A program made the translations under genes and the position numbers. The notes below the pieces were generated by a model, which had not been told where the DNA came from, searched no databases, and saw nothing but the letters and a program-made list of their open reading frames with translations. A DNA stretch of 64,000 nt from contig CM075675.1 in NCBI GenBank assembly GCA_037962975.1, positions 32,552,501 to 32,616,500 of the forward strand, given 5' to 3'. Positions 13,101-24,243 of this stretch are shown here, piece after piece. This DNA is from Clitoria ternatea (Eukaryota; Streptophyta; Magnoliopsida; Fabales; Fabaceae). Each line of letters opens with the position of its first letter. The first letter of the stretch is position 1.

Positions 13101-14570
13101 AAACTGTACTTTTAAAGAAATTATTACTGGTTTTTTTTAAAAAAAAAAAACTTTCAAATGTCCTTTTGATTGGGTGATTTTCTAACACAGTACACTAACA
13201 AATAATCAACATCCAATCAATGTTCTGGACTGAGATTCGATGAGAAACTTAATAAGTCGTATACAATGGTATTATTGTCAAAGGATTACATGTTTATGCA
13301 AATAGAATAAAGTACCAATTTAATTTTTCAGCAACTTATAGCCAATAACGAGAAGAGGAATTTATTTAAGCTACTTAGAAGGAAAAGCTGAAGTGATCTG
13401 AAAAAGCAAATTGTAGAGAGCTTCATGTGCACACTATTCTTCCATACTCTTTTAAAATTGTGCACCCATAAGTACTAGTAAAGATTTATCCTAGTTATAG
13501 GTTAAGAATCTAACACATGGGGTTGTTAGATTTTTGGTAAACAAATCAAGTACAAGATATTTCTCTCTCTACCCAAAGTTTTCATCAAATACTTCACTGC
13601 CCTAATATACCCATCACTTATATTGAAACATAAGTACATTGACTTGAGGTTTATAAACAAATCTAGCCTTAGCAAGCAAAGAATTGCAAGTCACATATAT
13701 GTAGGCCAAAGAGCCCCCATGATTGGATGGGCTCTTAATTTTGTATGACAATCAGACATATTCGTCTTGATTACATATCTATGAAGCTTCTGTTGTTTAT
13801 ATACCAAGACCCCAAACTCAAATATATCATATGAATTCATTAATTAGGTGGATGCAAGTGTTAATGCTGTCCAACTCTGGCTTCTGTTGCTTTTGTAAAA
13901 AAAACCATCCTGTTAATATCAATATACATGTACTAATACGGTATTTGTTTCATTTATAAATTGATCAAATTCTTTTTTTTATAAATAAGTTGTTTCATCG
14001 TATACTTTCAAAATAATATATGATATTTCATCATTACATTGAATTAAATTAAACTTGGGTTAAGTATTTCAGCTTTAGTAAAAGATTGTCTTTAAAATAA
14101 TTACGTGTATCTGTGCGCTTTTGTATTTTAAAAAATATTTATATCATAATAATATTTCATAAACTAAAAAATTACTTAACTTATATTTAATTTTTCCAAT
14201 TTAAGAGTATTTCTATTTAAATTTAACTTTTAGATTTATAATTGAAAAACCTTAGACAAGGAAAGAGAACCAAAAATTAAAAATTTTACAAAAAAGTAAA
14301 CAAGAAATCCATCTTCACACCAACCGTAGTATGTTAAGTCTCGGTCTGAGTTTAATATTAATTAGCCTAATTAAATAAAATTTCAATTGTCGATCATTAG
14401 ATTTATAATTTTATAGATAAATTTTTCACAATTTAAACACCATCATTTTAGTTAAAATATTTATGAAGTATGGTTTTCCAAGGCAAGAAGATTTTCAACC
14501 CAAAAGACAAGGTTTAGATTTAACCCATATGCCGCACAACGTTTCAATTAAGCACGCAAACATGGCCTTG
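10140..14570. other. Gene-free AT-rich intergenic region
   Basis: About 4.4 kb upstream of the CCT gene. It is rich in A and T runs, with short (AT)n tracts near 10330 and 12080. No reading frame has recognisable protein features, and I see no tRNA or rRNA. Regulatory sites of the CCT gene may lie at its left edge. Confidence 0.6.
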
Positions 14571-14580
14571 GAATAGGACC

Positions 14581-14618
14581 GGGCGTATGAACGCCCAAAG
14601 GTGGCGTATGAATGTGTC
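14581..14618. repeat. Single palindrome pair, word GGGCGTATGAACGCCC
   Basis: GGGCGTATGAACGCCC at 14581-14596 is a perfect 6-bp-arm inverted repeat. A partly decayed copy beginning GGCGTATGAA follows at 14603. The equivalent bases lie 21 bp apart. The same word and spacing occur at 22690-23155. Confidence 0.7.
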
Positions 14619-15722
14619 GCAACAGGGATCGCGATGGGAGGCCGACCAAAAAAAAATGTCATTTTGAAATTCTTTTGAAAAACAGGGAATCGCCACCAAT
14701 ATTTTTTAAAGGTAAAATATTGGGAAAACCTTTTTTAAAGCCCTGGTCATAAAAAATGAGATTTTAAGTTCAAGAGTCGAATTACAGGTGAAGAAGGTAT
14801 TAGCACCTCACATTGTCCGTTATAAAACGGTTACCTCAAATTGATTGTGCACATATTAAATAGCCTAGAAATTAATTTAACTTCTCGAGAAAAGGAATGA
14901 ACAACACGGGCGGGGAAATTTTGAAATAAGGTTGTCGTCTCGTCCAAATTAATTTTAAATCAAACAATTTAACTAAATAGTAACAATAACAATTAGAAAT
15001 AAAATAGAATAGAAATAAAGATTAACAAAGATGTTCCGTCCAAATTAATCTTAATTTGAACAATTTTAATAATAACAATAAAATAAAACAGAAGATTAAC
15101 AAGACGTCTCGTCCAAATTAACCTTAATTTACACATATTAAAAATTAAGAAAGTTGACATAAAATTAAATAAACAAAGTGAAGTCAAATAGGATTGGATG
15201 AAATAAAGCGAGATAAAATAAATTTTGATGAAAACAGAAGATTAACAAAATTAATCCCTTTTTATAAGAAATATTATTATTTAAATGAAATGAGAGCGGA
15301 TTTAAAATTTGAAAAGATTAACAAGACGTCTCGTCTAAATTAACCTTTTCGTGGTAAAACAGTGTTTTAAAATTAAATAGTGACGATATGCAATTAGTCG
15401 AGATAATAACAGAGACATGGAAATTAAACAAAGGAAAGTGGGCCCGACAGGAATGATTCCTGCTCCTACGTAGTCTCGAGCTTTCGAGAAATCAGGGTTA
15501 CGTAGTTCTTTGTGGAAAACAATTTTTGAAAGTATTTGAATTATTTTTAATTGATTTAAATTTTAATAATGAAATAAAATTCATGAAGAAGGAGAAGTAC
15601 AAGGCAAATAAATTCACACGTGCATAAACCTTCGAAATCTTACTGCAAATGTAGGCAAAGAAATTTTACACGACATCGCTTATAAGATTTTTGTGACATT
15701 TTATTAGAAGATATTATATTTT
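14600..15722. mobile_element. Ogre/Tat-like Ty3-gypsy LTR sequence, left part, split by the MULE
   Basis: The stretch GGGAATCGCCACCAA followed by GGTATTAGCACCTCAC is typical of Ogre/Tat LTR or leader DNA in legumes. Further right is TACGTAGTCTCGAGCTTTCG, also of that type. The sequence is cut at 15722 by the Mutator-like element and seems to resume at 21203. Family assignment is from memory of the sequence style. Confidence 0.5.
14930..15350. repeat. Dispersed ~25-bp repeat with CGTCTCGTCCAAATTAA core
   Basis: Near-identical blocks occur at about 14935, 15035, 15103 and 15325, each reading close to GACGTCTCGTCCAAATTAAC, with AT-rich spacers of about 70-220 bp. They are likely internal repeats of the Ogre-like element. 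Confidence 0.6.
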
Positions 15723-15941
15723 GGCTAAAACCCCTTTTTAGCCCTCTTAATGTTTAGGGATTAGGAAAAGGCCCCTAAAAAACAAACCCTTAGGTTTTGC
15801 CCCTTATTAAATTTTAGGATTTACGAATTTAAGAATGATGCCCTGAACTGATGAGGTGGCATGAGTTTGGGCCACCTCATTAGTGACAGGTGTCAATAAT
15901 ATTATTAATTTAATAAAGCTAGTGCTTACGTGTGAATAATT
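15723..15941 (+). repeat. MULE left terminal inverted repeat
   Basis: About 219 bp, matching the reverse complement of 20979-21193 with scattered substitutions and small gaps. Shared blocks include AATGTTTAGGGATTAGGAAA, GATGCCCTGAACTGATGAGG and TGCTTACGTGTGAATAATT. Confidence 0.9.
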
Positions 15942-16405
15942 GAGATTAGTTATTTAAATTTTTTTATTTAGGTAATTAAATAAGGTAATTAATCGAGGTA
16001 ATTAATTTTTTTTCCACAACGCTGCGTTTTGAATGGTTGAAGCTCTCTGAAAGTCACATGTTCCCTCCCCCCTCGTATCTTTTGTTCTTGTTCACTGTCT
16101 ACCTTCCTCGTTCAGTGTCTGCTTTTCACTCGAGTGTCACTATCGTGCAAACTCTACTTTTACGTGGCTGTGGAAAGGTGTGAGCGGACGTCAACAACTA
16201 AAAGAGGGCATAATTTATTGTGCAGGTATGTTTTTAAACACTGTATGGAACCCTATTATTTTAATTTGCTTTGGGATAGGGTTGTGAGGGGAGGGACCAT
16301 ATGTTTATTATTGTTGTTTGTGGGTGTGTTGTACTTTTGTGATTAAAAAAGCATAATTTAGTATATGTGTGTGTATGTATGTATGTATGTGTATTGTATG
16401 TAGGT

Positions 16406-19400
16406 ATGAGTTTTAGTTTTGTGATACACCATAAAGGGAAGTTCGATGAGGGTCCACCAGTGTTGTATGTTGATAAAGAAATACATGCCATTCATAATGT
16501 AGACTTGGATAGATGGTCATACTTTGAGGCTAGGTCACTGGTGGAAGACCTTGGATATAGAGGGGAATTTAAGCTGTGATAGAAGAAATCAAGTGAGTCT
16601 GAGTACAAAAGTGTGACATGGTACACACATGCACTAGACATGGGTGAGTATGCAGTTAATGAGAATTGTGAGGTTGACTTGTATATGGAACACTGTGTAA
16701 CAGAGACTGAGGAGGTTGTTTGTTTGGGTGGGGCAGAGAGTGTGGGCCATGAGGATGTGGTCCAAGGAGATGTGGGTCATGAAGGTGTGGCAAAGGAACA
16801 AGAAACCCAAGAAATCGAAACCCAAAACCAACAAGCCCAATATGATAACAGAAATAGGAGAGCGAAGTCTAGCCCTTATGTAAGTCCCAATAAAGTAGTG
16901 ACCAGGAAAAAAAATTACAAGAGTCGACTGAGGAGTTTGAGGTCCACTGAGGTGCCAACATGTGGGCCAACTGTGGAGCCAACTTGTGGGTCAACAGAGG
17001 AGGCAATTGTGGAGCCAAGTTGTGGGCCAACTGTGGAGCTAACCTGTGGGCCAACTGTGGAGCCAACTATGGAGTCAACTGAGTTCCCAAGGTGTGGGCC
17101 AATAGAGGTGGCTAGTGAAGGGAATTTATCAGCTGAAAGTTTTGTTTGTTGTCTCAACACTGAGCAGGCTGAAGTTCCAAACATAGATGAGTTACCTGTT
17201 CCTGAGTCAAGGACTGAACCTGAGCCAAAGAGTGAACCTAATTCAGGAGTGAATTCTAAGTTTTCAAGGGAAAATGTTAGACCCAATAGTAGTGAGCAGA
17301 CTGAGTGCAGGACTTACTTTAGGGATGAAGACCTACATGATCTTGGTGGTGAGGACTATAGAGACATCGAATCAGGGTATAATACTGATGAGGTTCACAC
17401 TGATGCTGAGACAGATGAGGAAGCTAGAGTTCAGAGTGAGGCTTTTGATAAAGAAAAGATAGGGGAAAAGTATGAGTTGAAGGTTGGAATGGAGTTCCAG
17501 ATTATGGTGCAATTTAGGCAGGCCATCAAGGAGTATAAAGGGCTGTTTAGATACAGACCCCGGTTGGTCAAAACCCCAAAAATACATTCTACAGTCAAAC
17601 GGAGTTTTGACTGTCTCGAATGACGTGAAGGATCAATATCAACCTTTAAATTTCTCTATTTTCCCAACTCCGTTTCCCCAACTAGAAACCAAACGGACAC
17701 TAACTTGTACAAGGGTAGAGAGGGGAAGTTTGTAAAAAATGCACCTGAGAGGTGTCGTATGAAATGTACAAACAGTGACTGTGGCTGGATGGCTTTTGGT
17801 AGCAAAGTAGGGAGAACAAATGTGAATATGTTGAAGGCTTTTGGACCTCAACACACCTATCCCAGAGTATTTGACAACAAAAACCAGAATTCTAAATGGG
17901 TTGCCAAGATTTTATTGAAGCACTTAAAGGTGAACTCTAAGCTTACAATACCTGAAATCATAGAGATTTTTAGATCTCAACATGTTGTTCAGTTGACCGA
18001 TTAGTCTGCCTACAATGGGAGAAGACTTGCCTTTGATATATTAGATGGTGAGTGTAGCAAGCAGTACAGCATGTTATGGAGCTACAGTGCAGAGTTAAAA
18101 TGTGTATCAAATGGTAACAAATACAGGCTACAGTTGGAGAATCAAGGTGGTGATTTACAGCCTCGATTTGGTGCATTTTATATGTGTTTGGATGCCTGTA
18201 AGCAAGGTTTTTTGAGTGGTTGTAGGCCCTTTATTGGAGTGGATGGGTGCCATCTAAAAAACAAGTATGGAGGTCAGCTTTTAACTACAGTTGGAAGGGA
18301 TACGAATAACCAATATTTTTCACTTGCAGTTGCTGTGGTTAAGGTTGAAAATAAACAAAGCTGGAGATGGTTTTTGAGCCTACTGTTAGAGGATATTGGT
18401 GATATGAGTACCAATAGATATGTTTTTATTTATGACCAGCAAAAGGTATTATGTAAAGGCTCATTTAACTTTTTTTATGTAAGGTTTGTTGTTTGATTTG
18501 ATATTTACTTGACTGAATTGTACTTGTAGGGTTTGCTACAAGTTTTTGAGGAGTTGTTGGATGGTGTAGAACACAGATATTGTGTCAGACACTTGTACAC
18601 AACCTGAAGAAAAGATATGGTGGGGGTGCCTTACTCAAAAATCTAATGCTTAGAGCAAGTAAAGCAACTTATGTTCAGGGATGGGAGACCAAAATGCAAC
18701 AGATCAAGGAGCTTGATCAGAGGGCATATGATTGGCTAATTGCAATTCCAACCAAGACCTGGTGCAGACATGCTTTTTTACATTACCCTAAATATGATGT
18801 AATCATGAACAACACATGTGAGGCCTTCAACTCAGTTATACTACCTTGTAGGGACAAGCCAATTATTACAATGTTGGAGTGGATCAGACAATATTTGTTG
18901 GGTAGGTTTGCTAAACTGAGATCAAAGTTATGGAGCATTGAAGGAGATATTATGCCAAGACCAACCAAGAGACTGCACAGAGAAGTTGAGTTCAGCGGGG
19001 AATGGGTTCCAGTCTGGGCTAGAAACTTGCTTTTTGAGATGAAACACACCAACTCAAACCACATGTTTGTTGTTGATTTAGCTAAAAAGTAGTGCAGTTA
19101 TAATTGGTGGGAACTGAATGGAATTCCCTATAGACATGTTGTATCTGCTATGAAATATAGGGGTGACACACCTGAGCAATGTGTGTTACCCTGGTACTCC
19201 AAAAGCACATATGCCAAGTGTTATGCGGGGATTATACAACCAATTAATGGTCAGTCCATGTGGCCCCATGTTGATGCACCACATGTCTTCCATCCCTTAT
19301 ATAAGAGGGGACCTGGTAAACCAAAAACATTTAGGAGGAGGGACCCCTATGAAGAAGACAATTCACCCAAAAGGCCAAGATTTTTAGGCTAGTATCATTG

Positions 19401-19888
19401 CACCAAATGTGATGGTACTGGGCATAATAAAACTACATGTCCAAATGTAGGCCAAAATGGAACCTGCACCTATAGTATGTAACATGTCCTTTTCCCTGTA
19501 CCTTATTCTACATTATTACATATTCTATCTATTTTTTTTTCAGGTTGCACCTGCAGATGATGAAGTTGATGATACTGTACATGATGGGGGTCAACCTGAT
19601 GCATCTGATGGCCAATCTGATGTATATCATGGAGGTGAACCTAATGGCCAACCTGATGGGAAACCTATTGCAACTCATGGCCAACCTGATGGGCAGTCTG
19701 ATACACCACCTGATGCGACAGTAACACCATATGTGAGGGGAAGACCCAAAGGAAGGCCAAGGGGAATAGGAGCAAGAGGAAAGGGAAGAGGGAGGGGAAC
19801 AAGGAGGGGAACACGATCTGAGACCATGCCAGAGACTACAACTGAATGTTATGACTTTCCAGGAACCCAACAAAGTGTCAACAATTGA
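16406..19888 (+). pseudogene. MULE transposase (MURA-type), decayed by stops, frameshifts and a MITE
   Basis: The frame opens at ATG 16406 after an apparent 5'-UTR intron. In order it has: an N-terminal PB1-like region (HHKGKFDEGP..); a Cys/Pro-rich repeat zone (16950-17100); the DNA-binding segment (FRQAIKEY .. RCRMKCTNSDCGW); the MULE transposase core with all three expected acidic residues (GVDGCHL near 18240, YDQQK near 18440, NNTCEAFN near 18820); a CVRH motif; a SWIM finger (19093-19150); a CCHC knuckle (near 19400-19440); and a C-terminal exon with GQPDG repeats and an AT-hook-like RGRPKGRPRG. Introns are 18446-18529 and about 19475-19543. Breaks: stops at 16577-16582, 18002-18004, 19090-19092 and 19390; a small indel near 18600; a MITE at 17539-17700. 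In SWIM, two zinc-binding Cys read as Tyr. Not functional as it stands. Confidence 0.88.
17536..17703. mobile_element. 162-bp Tourist/Harbinger-like MITE inside the transposase frame
   Basis: The element occupies 17539-17700, flanked by TAA at 17536-17538 and 17701-17703, as expected for PIF/Harbinger-type insertions. Its ends are imperfect inverted repeats (AGGGCTGTTTAG against GTGTCCGTTTGG). Taking it out with one TAA joins KEY to NLYKGREGKF in frame, as in related transposases. Insertion plus duplication is 165 bp, so the frame is kept but stops are brought in. An inner hairpin, ACAGTCAAA / TTTTGACTGT, lies near 17591-17614. Confidence 0.75.
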
Positions 19889-20391
19889 ATTTACCCCATT
19901 CTCTGTTGTTTCTACTTAATGTATTGCCTTGGAAACTGAGCAATAGGTCATTCAATTATATGTATATTTTAACAAACAATGACCAACAGGTCCTTTAATT
20001 TAATGGGTCCACTTATGTTATATCTGTTGAGTGCAATTTTACTTAATTATTGTGTATTGAGTTCCAGGGTTGGATGAGTTATTATGTGCATGGTGTCCCT
20101 AAACAAACACACAAGAACAAACCAGAATAACTTAATTGAAACCATAATAACTTCATTAAAACCAGAATAAACACACAAATAAAAAACTAGATAATTCCAT
20201 TACAATACTTGTTCATTACAAACCTAAACAGCATAATAAACCTTATATTCAATAAATCCCTAAACATTAGATGCTATATGGATAATTTCCCTAAACCCTC
20301 TTTGTAGTTGTAAGGGCTTTTTCCTAAACCCTAGTCATTGAAAGGTCTTCTTCCTAACCCCTTTTAAACATAAAGTACCAAAGCACAACCC

Positions 20392-20926
20392 TCAATGCTT
20401 TGTTGCTATATACAACATGATCATCATCAACGTTATAGCCCAGGAAACAATTGTAACTGTCACTAACATTGAAGATTTTCTTTTCTCAGCCACCAGCTTA
20501 GACTTCACTTTCACATTCTTGAGTTAGAATTCCTCACGTAGCTTTTCAAGATCCCACTTGCAGGTACAACCCTCACTTTCACTCCCTTCAAGCTGAGTGG
20601 TAGGAGCAGTACGAGCCCACTTGAAAAACCCATAGTCTTCATTCCTCTGAGATATTTGATGTTGTACAACCCATAAAAAAACCAGCTACAACGAACCTTA
20701 ATGAGAACAATGGCCACTTGCCAAGAAAAATGGACACCTCTAGAAGGCCCTTCCATTGTTCTTCTTTGTTTTTGAAACAAGAAGAACAGGATACTCTAGA
20801 AGGCCCTTCCATTGTTCTTCTTTGTTCTTTGTTTTTGTCATGTGTTTTTGAGTTCACTGGTCCAGAGGTTGAAGACACAGTCCAGGGAAAATAATTTTTG
20901 TTTTCTAGTCCAAATGTTGAAGACAT
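20392..20926 (-). pseudogene. GRF-type zinc-finger / membrane-anchor protein, decayed, inside the MULE
   Basis: On the minus strand, pieces in shifting frames read: start MSSTFGLENK (20926), a finger-like region RFVVAGFFMGC, then after a 1-nt shift EDYGFFKWA (the GRF hallmark G/C-x-FF-x-W), a charged CKWDLEKLREEF segment, a stop, a basic helix, and a hydrophobic tail (VTVTIVSWAITLMMIMLY) ending at a TGA at 20392-20394. GRF finger plus coiled coil plus C-terminal membrane helix is the layout of small plant At4g04775-like proteins. The upstream cysteines are partly lost. It is convergent to the transposase. A ~57-bp internal duplication (20737-20769 repeated at 20794-20826) adds to the damage. 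Confidence 0.55.
20737..20826. repeat. 57-bp-offset tandem duplication
   Basis: A block of about 33 bp starting CTCTAGAAGGCCCTTCCATT occurs at 20737-20769 and again at 20794-20826, inside the GRF pseudogene. Confidence 0.85.
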
Positions 20927-20978
20927 TTCTTAATTAGTGTTTTTTAATTTAGGGGTTTCTTAATTTAGGGTTTAGGGT

Positions 20979-21193
20979 AATTATTCACACGTAAGCACTT
21001 GTTACATTAAATTAATAATATTATTGACATTTGTCACTGATAAGGTAGCCCAAACTCATGCCACCTCATCAGTTCAGGGCATCATCCTTAAATTCGTAAA
21101 CCCTAAAATTTAATAAGGGTCAAAACCTAAGGGTTTTTTTAAGGGTCTTTTCCTAATCCCTAAACATTAAGAGGGTTAAAAAGGGGTTTAGCC
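20979..21193 (-). repeat. MULE right terminal inverted repeat
   Basis: About 215 bp, inverted relative to 15723-15941, ending TTTAGCC just before the 9-bp target duplication. Confidence 0.9.
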
Positions 21194-21202
21194 TTATATT
21201 TT

Positions 21203-22477
21203 TGTATTCTTCATAAAAAGACTATTTATTTTTATCATAAAGAGGTGTATCTAGATTTTAATTTTTTTATATTTTTAATTTAATAAAAAAAACTTATTTT
21301 TTATCCCAAGAGAGGATATTTAGATCTTAATATTTTCATGTTTTAAACAAAAATAAAAGTCATATATTCTTTTTTACCTTAAAGTGTTTTTTTGAGATAA
21401 CACCAAAGAAATCCAATAATAGCTATTCTAAAGTAAATAAAATAAAAAATAACAATAATAATAAAAAGAAGATTATTTATTTTCCTACTTAGGAATTTTA
21501 GACACATAAGACTCTAATAACATCTCTAATAATGTTAATGTTAACAATAATAATAGTAATAATAACAAAAAATGCCTTGTGTTTGTTTTTTTTGGAAAAT
21601 GGTCTCTTTGGGCATTTTAGGCTTCAGAAAAATCTTCTCAAGCCCATTGTGGTTACAAACCAAACAAAACAAAAAGGGCTTTTGTTAGGGTTTCATTTTC
21701 AAATGGAAGGCTTAGAGAGGGAGAGGGAAAAGAAGAGTAAGAGAGAGAGAGGACCAAGGTGGGAGGCAGCGACTGCTGTGGGCGACGGGACTGGTCGGTT
21801 GGATCTCGGGGTCGGCAGGCATGGCTCAGCTCGGGCAAGGTCGCGCCAGGGAGCCTAGCTCGGTGGCGGTCGGCGTTGGTTCGTCACGGTTCATGGAGAG
21901 GAAGTCGGATTTGGTCGGCAGTTCGGAGGGTGGTCAACTCGGTCTCATCGAGGCCGATTCTAGGCGGCGGAGGTCGGCGGTGACTGGCGACAACTCCTCT
22001 TTCTCCCTTCTCATTGCTATTTTTGTTGTTTTTTTATATATATTTGTTGTTATTTGGCTCTGTTTGTTACTGTTGGTGATGAGAAAAAAATGAGAGGAAG
22101 GGTTTGAATTTTTAGAAATGATGTTATTGGGTTGTTGTTGAGAAAAAATGAAATGGAGAAGACTTGATTGATTTTTTTGTTAATGGTTTTTCTGTTGTAT
22201 GAGAGGATGAGAGGAGATAAACTTTTCAGAGAAGAATTTGGTTCTGGTTTTTCTCCCCTTTTGGTTTGAAATTTTGAATCTGTTATATTGAGAATTACAT
22301 TACTATTTTTGTGTCTTGATTTTGATTGTTAAGAGGTTGCTTGTTCCACTTACTATATTTTACCATTTTTCAATCTTGCTTGAAGCAGGCACAAGTTGAC
22401 CTTCATGTTTTGTCCCTTCCAATTGCCAAAAATGAAAAAAATTAGGAAGAGAGATATAGAAAGGAGATAGGATAGTC
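21203..22477. mobile_element. Ogre-like retroelement sequence, right part after the MULE
   Basis: Probably continues the sequence broken at 15722. It has AT-rich repeats (GAGGTGTATCTAGATTTTAA near 21241, and a similar GAGGATATTTAGATCTTAA near 21313). A GC-richer block at 21690-21990 (GAGA-rich, then GGTCGG repeats) looks like a retroelement leader. The overlapping short reading frames there have no protein likeness I recognise. Confidence 0.4.
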
Positions 22478-22689
22478 TGAATACTACTACTAATAATAAT
22501 AATAATAATTAAAATATTTAAAACAGAAATAAAAAACAAAAGGGGTGCTCACACAATGCCCACACATAGAAAGAAGGAACCCCTACAAGCCACAAGCCAG
22601 TGTATAAACGCCAACTTGGGCGTGCGCATGTGTAGATGAGGAAGGGGAATGAACAGAGGATCATTTCAAGGGTAAGTGAGAGCTGAACT

Positions 22690-23158
22690 TGGGCGTATAG
22701 ACGCCCAGGTGTGGTGTATAGACGCTAGCCCACCATTAAAGGAAACTACCATGCACAGGCACAGGCGTATGAACGCCCAATACAGTGTAGAGATGTGTGA
22801 AGAGAGGGATCAAGCAATAAGCCAATGCATGGAAGCCCCTACCTGGCGTATACACGTCCACATGTTGGAACAAGACACAATTCATACTCACATACATTAG
22901 GTGGGTCAATTCAGGCATGTGGAGCACACACATGGGTGTAGCTATGCCCAAGACCAAGGAACAACACAAGAGACTATAGCGCCTCAGCATACCTGCATTG
23001 AGGCTAGCATGGCTACGCGTGGGAAAGGAAACAGGCACACAAGGATTTAGACCAACCAACGTTGGGGCGCCCACCATGAGTGTTGGGACTCCCAACACCC
23101 AAATGAGGCACAAATTTTGGGTGTTGAAACGCCCAGACTAGCATGGGAATGCCCACAC
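22690..23158. repeat. Palindrome array, word GGGCGTATAGACGCCC and variants
   Basis: Equivalent bases of successive sites fall in pairs at about 22694/22715, 22766/22786, 22826/22847, 22916/22937 and 23122/23143, spacing 20-21 bp. The best sites are perfect inverted repeats (GGGCGTATAGACGCCC at 22691); the partner is usually decayed. Other palindromic words (GTTGGGACTCCCAAC near 23082) lie between. Confidence 0.7.
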
Positions 23159-24243
23159 TGGTGCCTAATTTTCTATATTTATAGTTTAGTCCCTATGCTA
23201 AAACCACCAACTTCTAGGGTTCCTAAATCACTCGTTTTAAGTCCAATTATCATCAAATTTCATAGACAACATGTTTTCAATATTTTGGATCTATTAACGA
23301 AGTCTGTTTGCCAAAATTTCAATCGTATGACCAAGTTATGTGATGAAATGTGTTGTAGTCACTATATGCTTCAACTTAAGGTACCAAAGTAAACAAATGC
23401 ATTTCAAACCATGAACTAAACCTGTACACACATGTAATATGCCTATACTAATATGTATATGGCTAAATCTATTCACATGATTCCAACAAAATACAATAAC
23501 CTGTCCATAACATTTATATTGCAATATTATAAATGGCTCTGTGCCAAATTCATTCAAATCATAAGTTATGCATTACTCTATCACATTTCATCAAACTGCA
23601 TCAAGTCTATGTTCTAGCTAGCTATCACATAATTCAAACTCTATGATTTCAAAAGATATATGTACATACATTAACATTAGGATCATTCAAAATATTTGAA
23701 ACCACGCTATACACAACCACACACATACATACATATACATTCTACATCCACTACGACTATATAGTGCATTTTCGCCTCTAGATCACTAAACGAACTCATC
23801 CTCTTGCGTACTTACTGAAAACCACAATTTAAGAGGGTGAATACTATTCAAATAATAAATAGCAATTATAATTCAATGGTTTACACATAGCATCTTGCAA
23901 ACATACAAACAATTACATCACTACTTAGGTATTGATGAACAATAAAACTTCCAATCGATCATACATCAACTACACATACATCTTCGAACTCAAATGCAAT
24001 AATGATATGTCATGGCCTTTAAAATCTTGTCTTTCAATTATGCACAAAACAATGAAATGTGGATCCGTCTTAACAATATAAAGCAAGTGACAAGATGACT
24101 CACTCAGTGAACCGTAGGATTATAATCGAGGGACATATCTAGCCATACAGTGAAACATAACATTATAAGTGGTGGTACCCCAGGACTACTAATGAACCAT
24201 AACACTATAAACGGCAGCCTCAAAAGCAACAAGCTTAACCATA

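Larger units (their letters stand above)
15723..21193 (+). mobile_element. Complete Mutator-like element (MULE) with 9-bp target duplication
   Basis: A 5471-bp element bounded by long terminal inverted repeats (15723-15941 and 20979-21193; both start GGCTAAA, then CCCCTTTTT). It is flanked by a perfect 9-bp direct repeat, TTATATTTT, at 15714-15722 and 21194-21202, the target duplication expected for Mutator-like elements. It holds a plus-strand transposase pseudogene and a convergent minus-strand GRF zinc-finger pseudogene. Perfect ends and target site suggest fairly recent insertion, but the transposase is decayed, so it was probably moved by another copy or has aged since. It sits inside an Ogre-like retroelement and is therefore younger than that. 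Confidence 0.92.

Noticed and set aside
16915..17286. 123-codon minus-strand frame opposite the transposase
   Set aside because: It mirrors the CGPTVEPT repeat of the plus-strand gene; an antisense shadow with no features of its own.
21532..22093. Overlapping frames in a GC-richer block
   Set aside because: Arg/Gly-rich translations of GAGA and GGTCGG stretches; no recognisable protein. More likely retroelement leader.
22676..23113. Coding frames on both strands across the GGCGT array
   Set aside because: Palindromic DNA keeps both strands open by chance; no domain seen.
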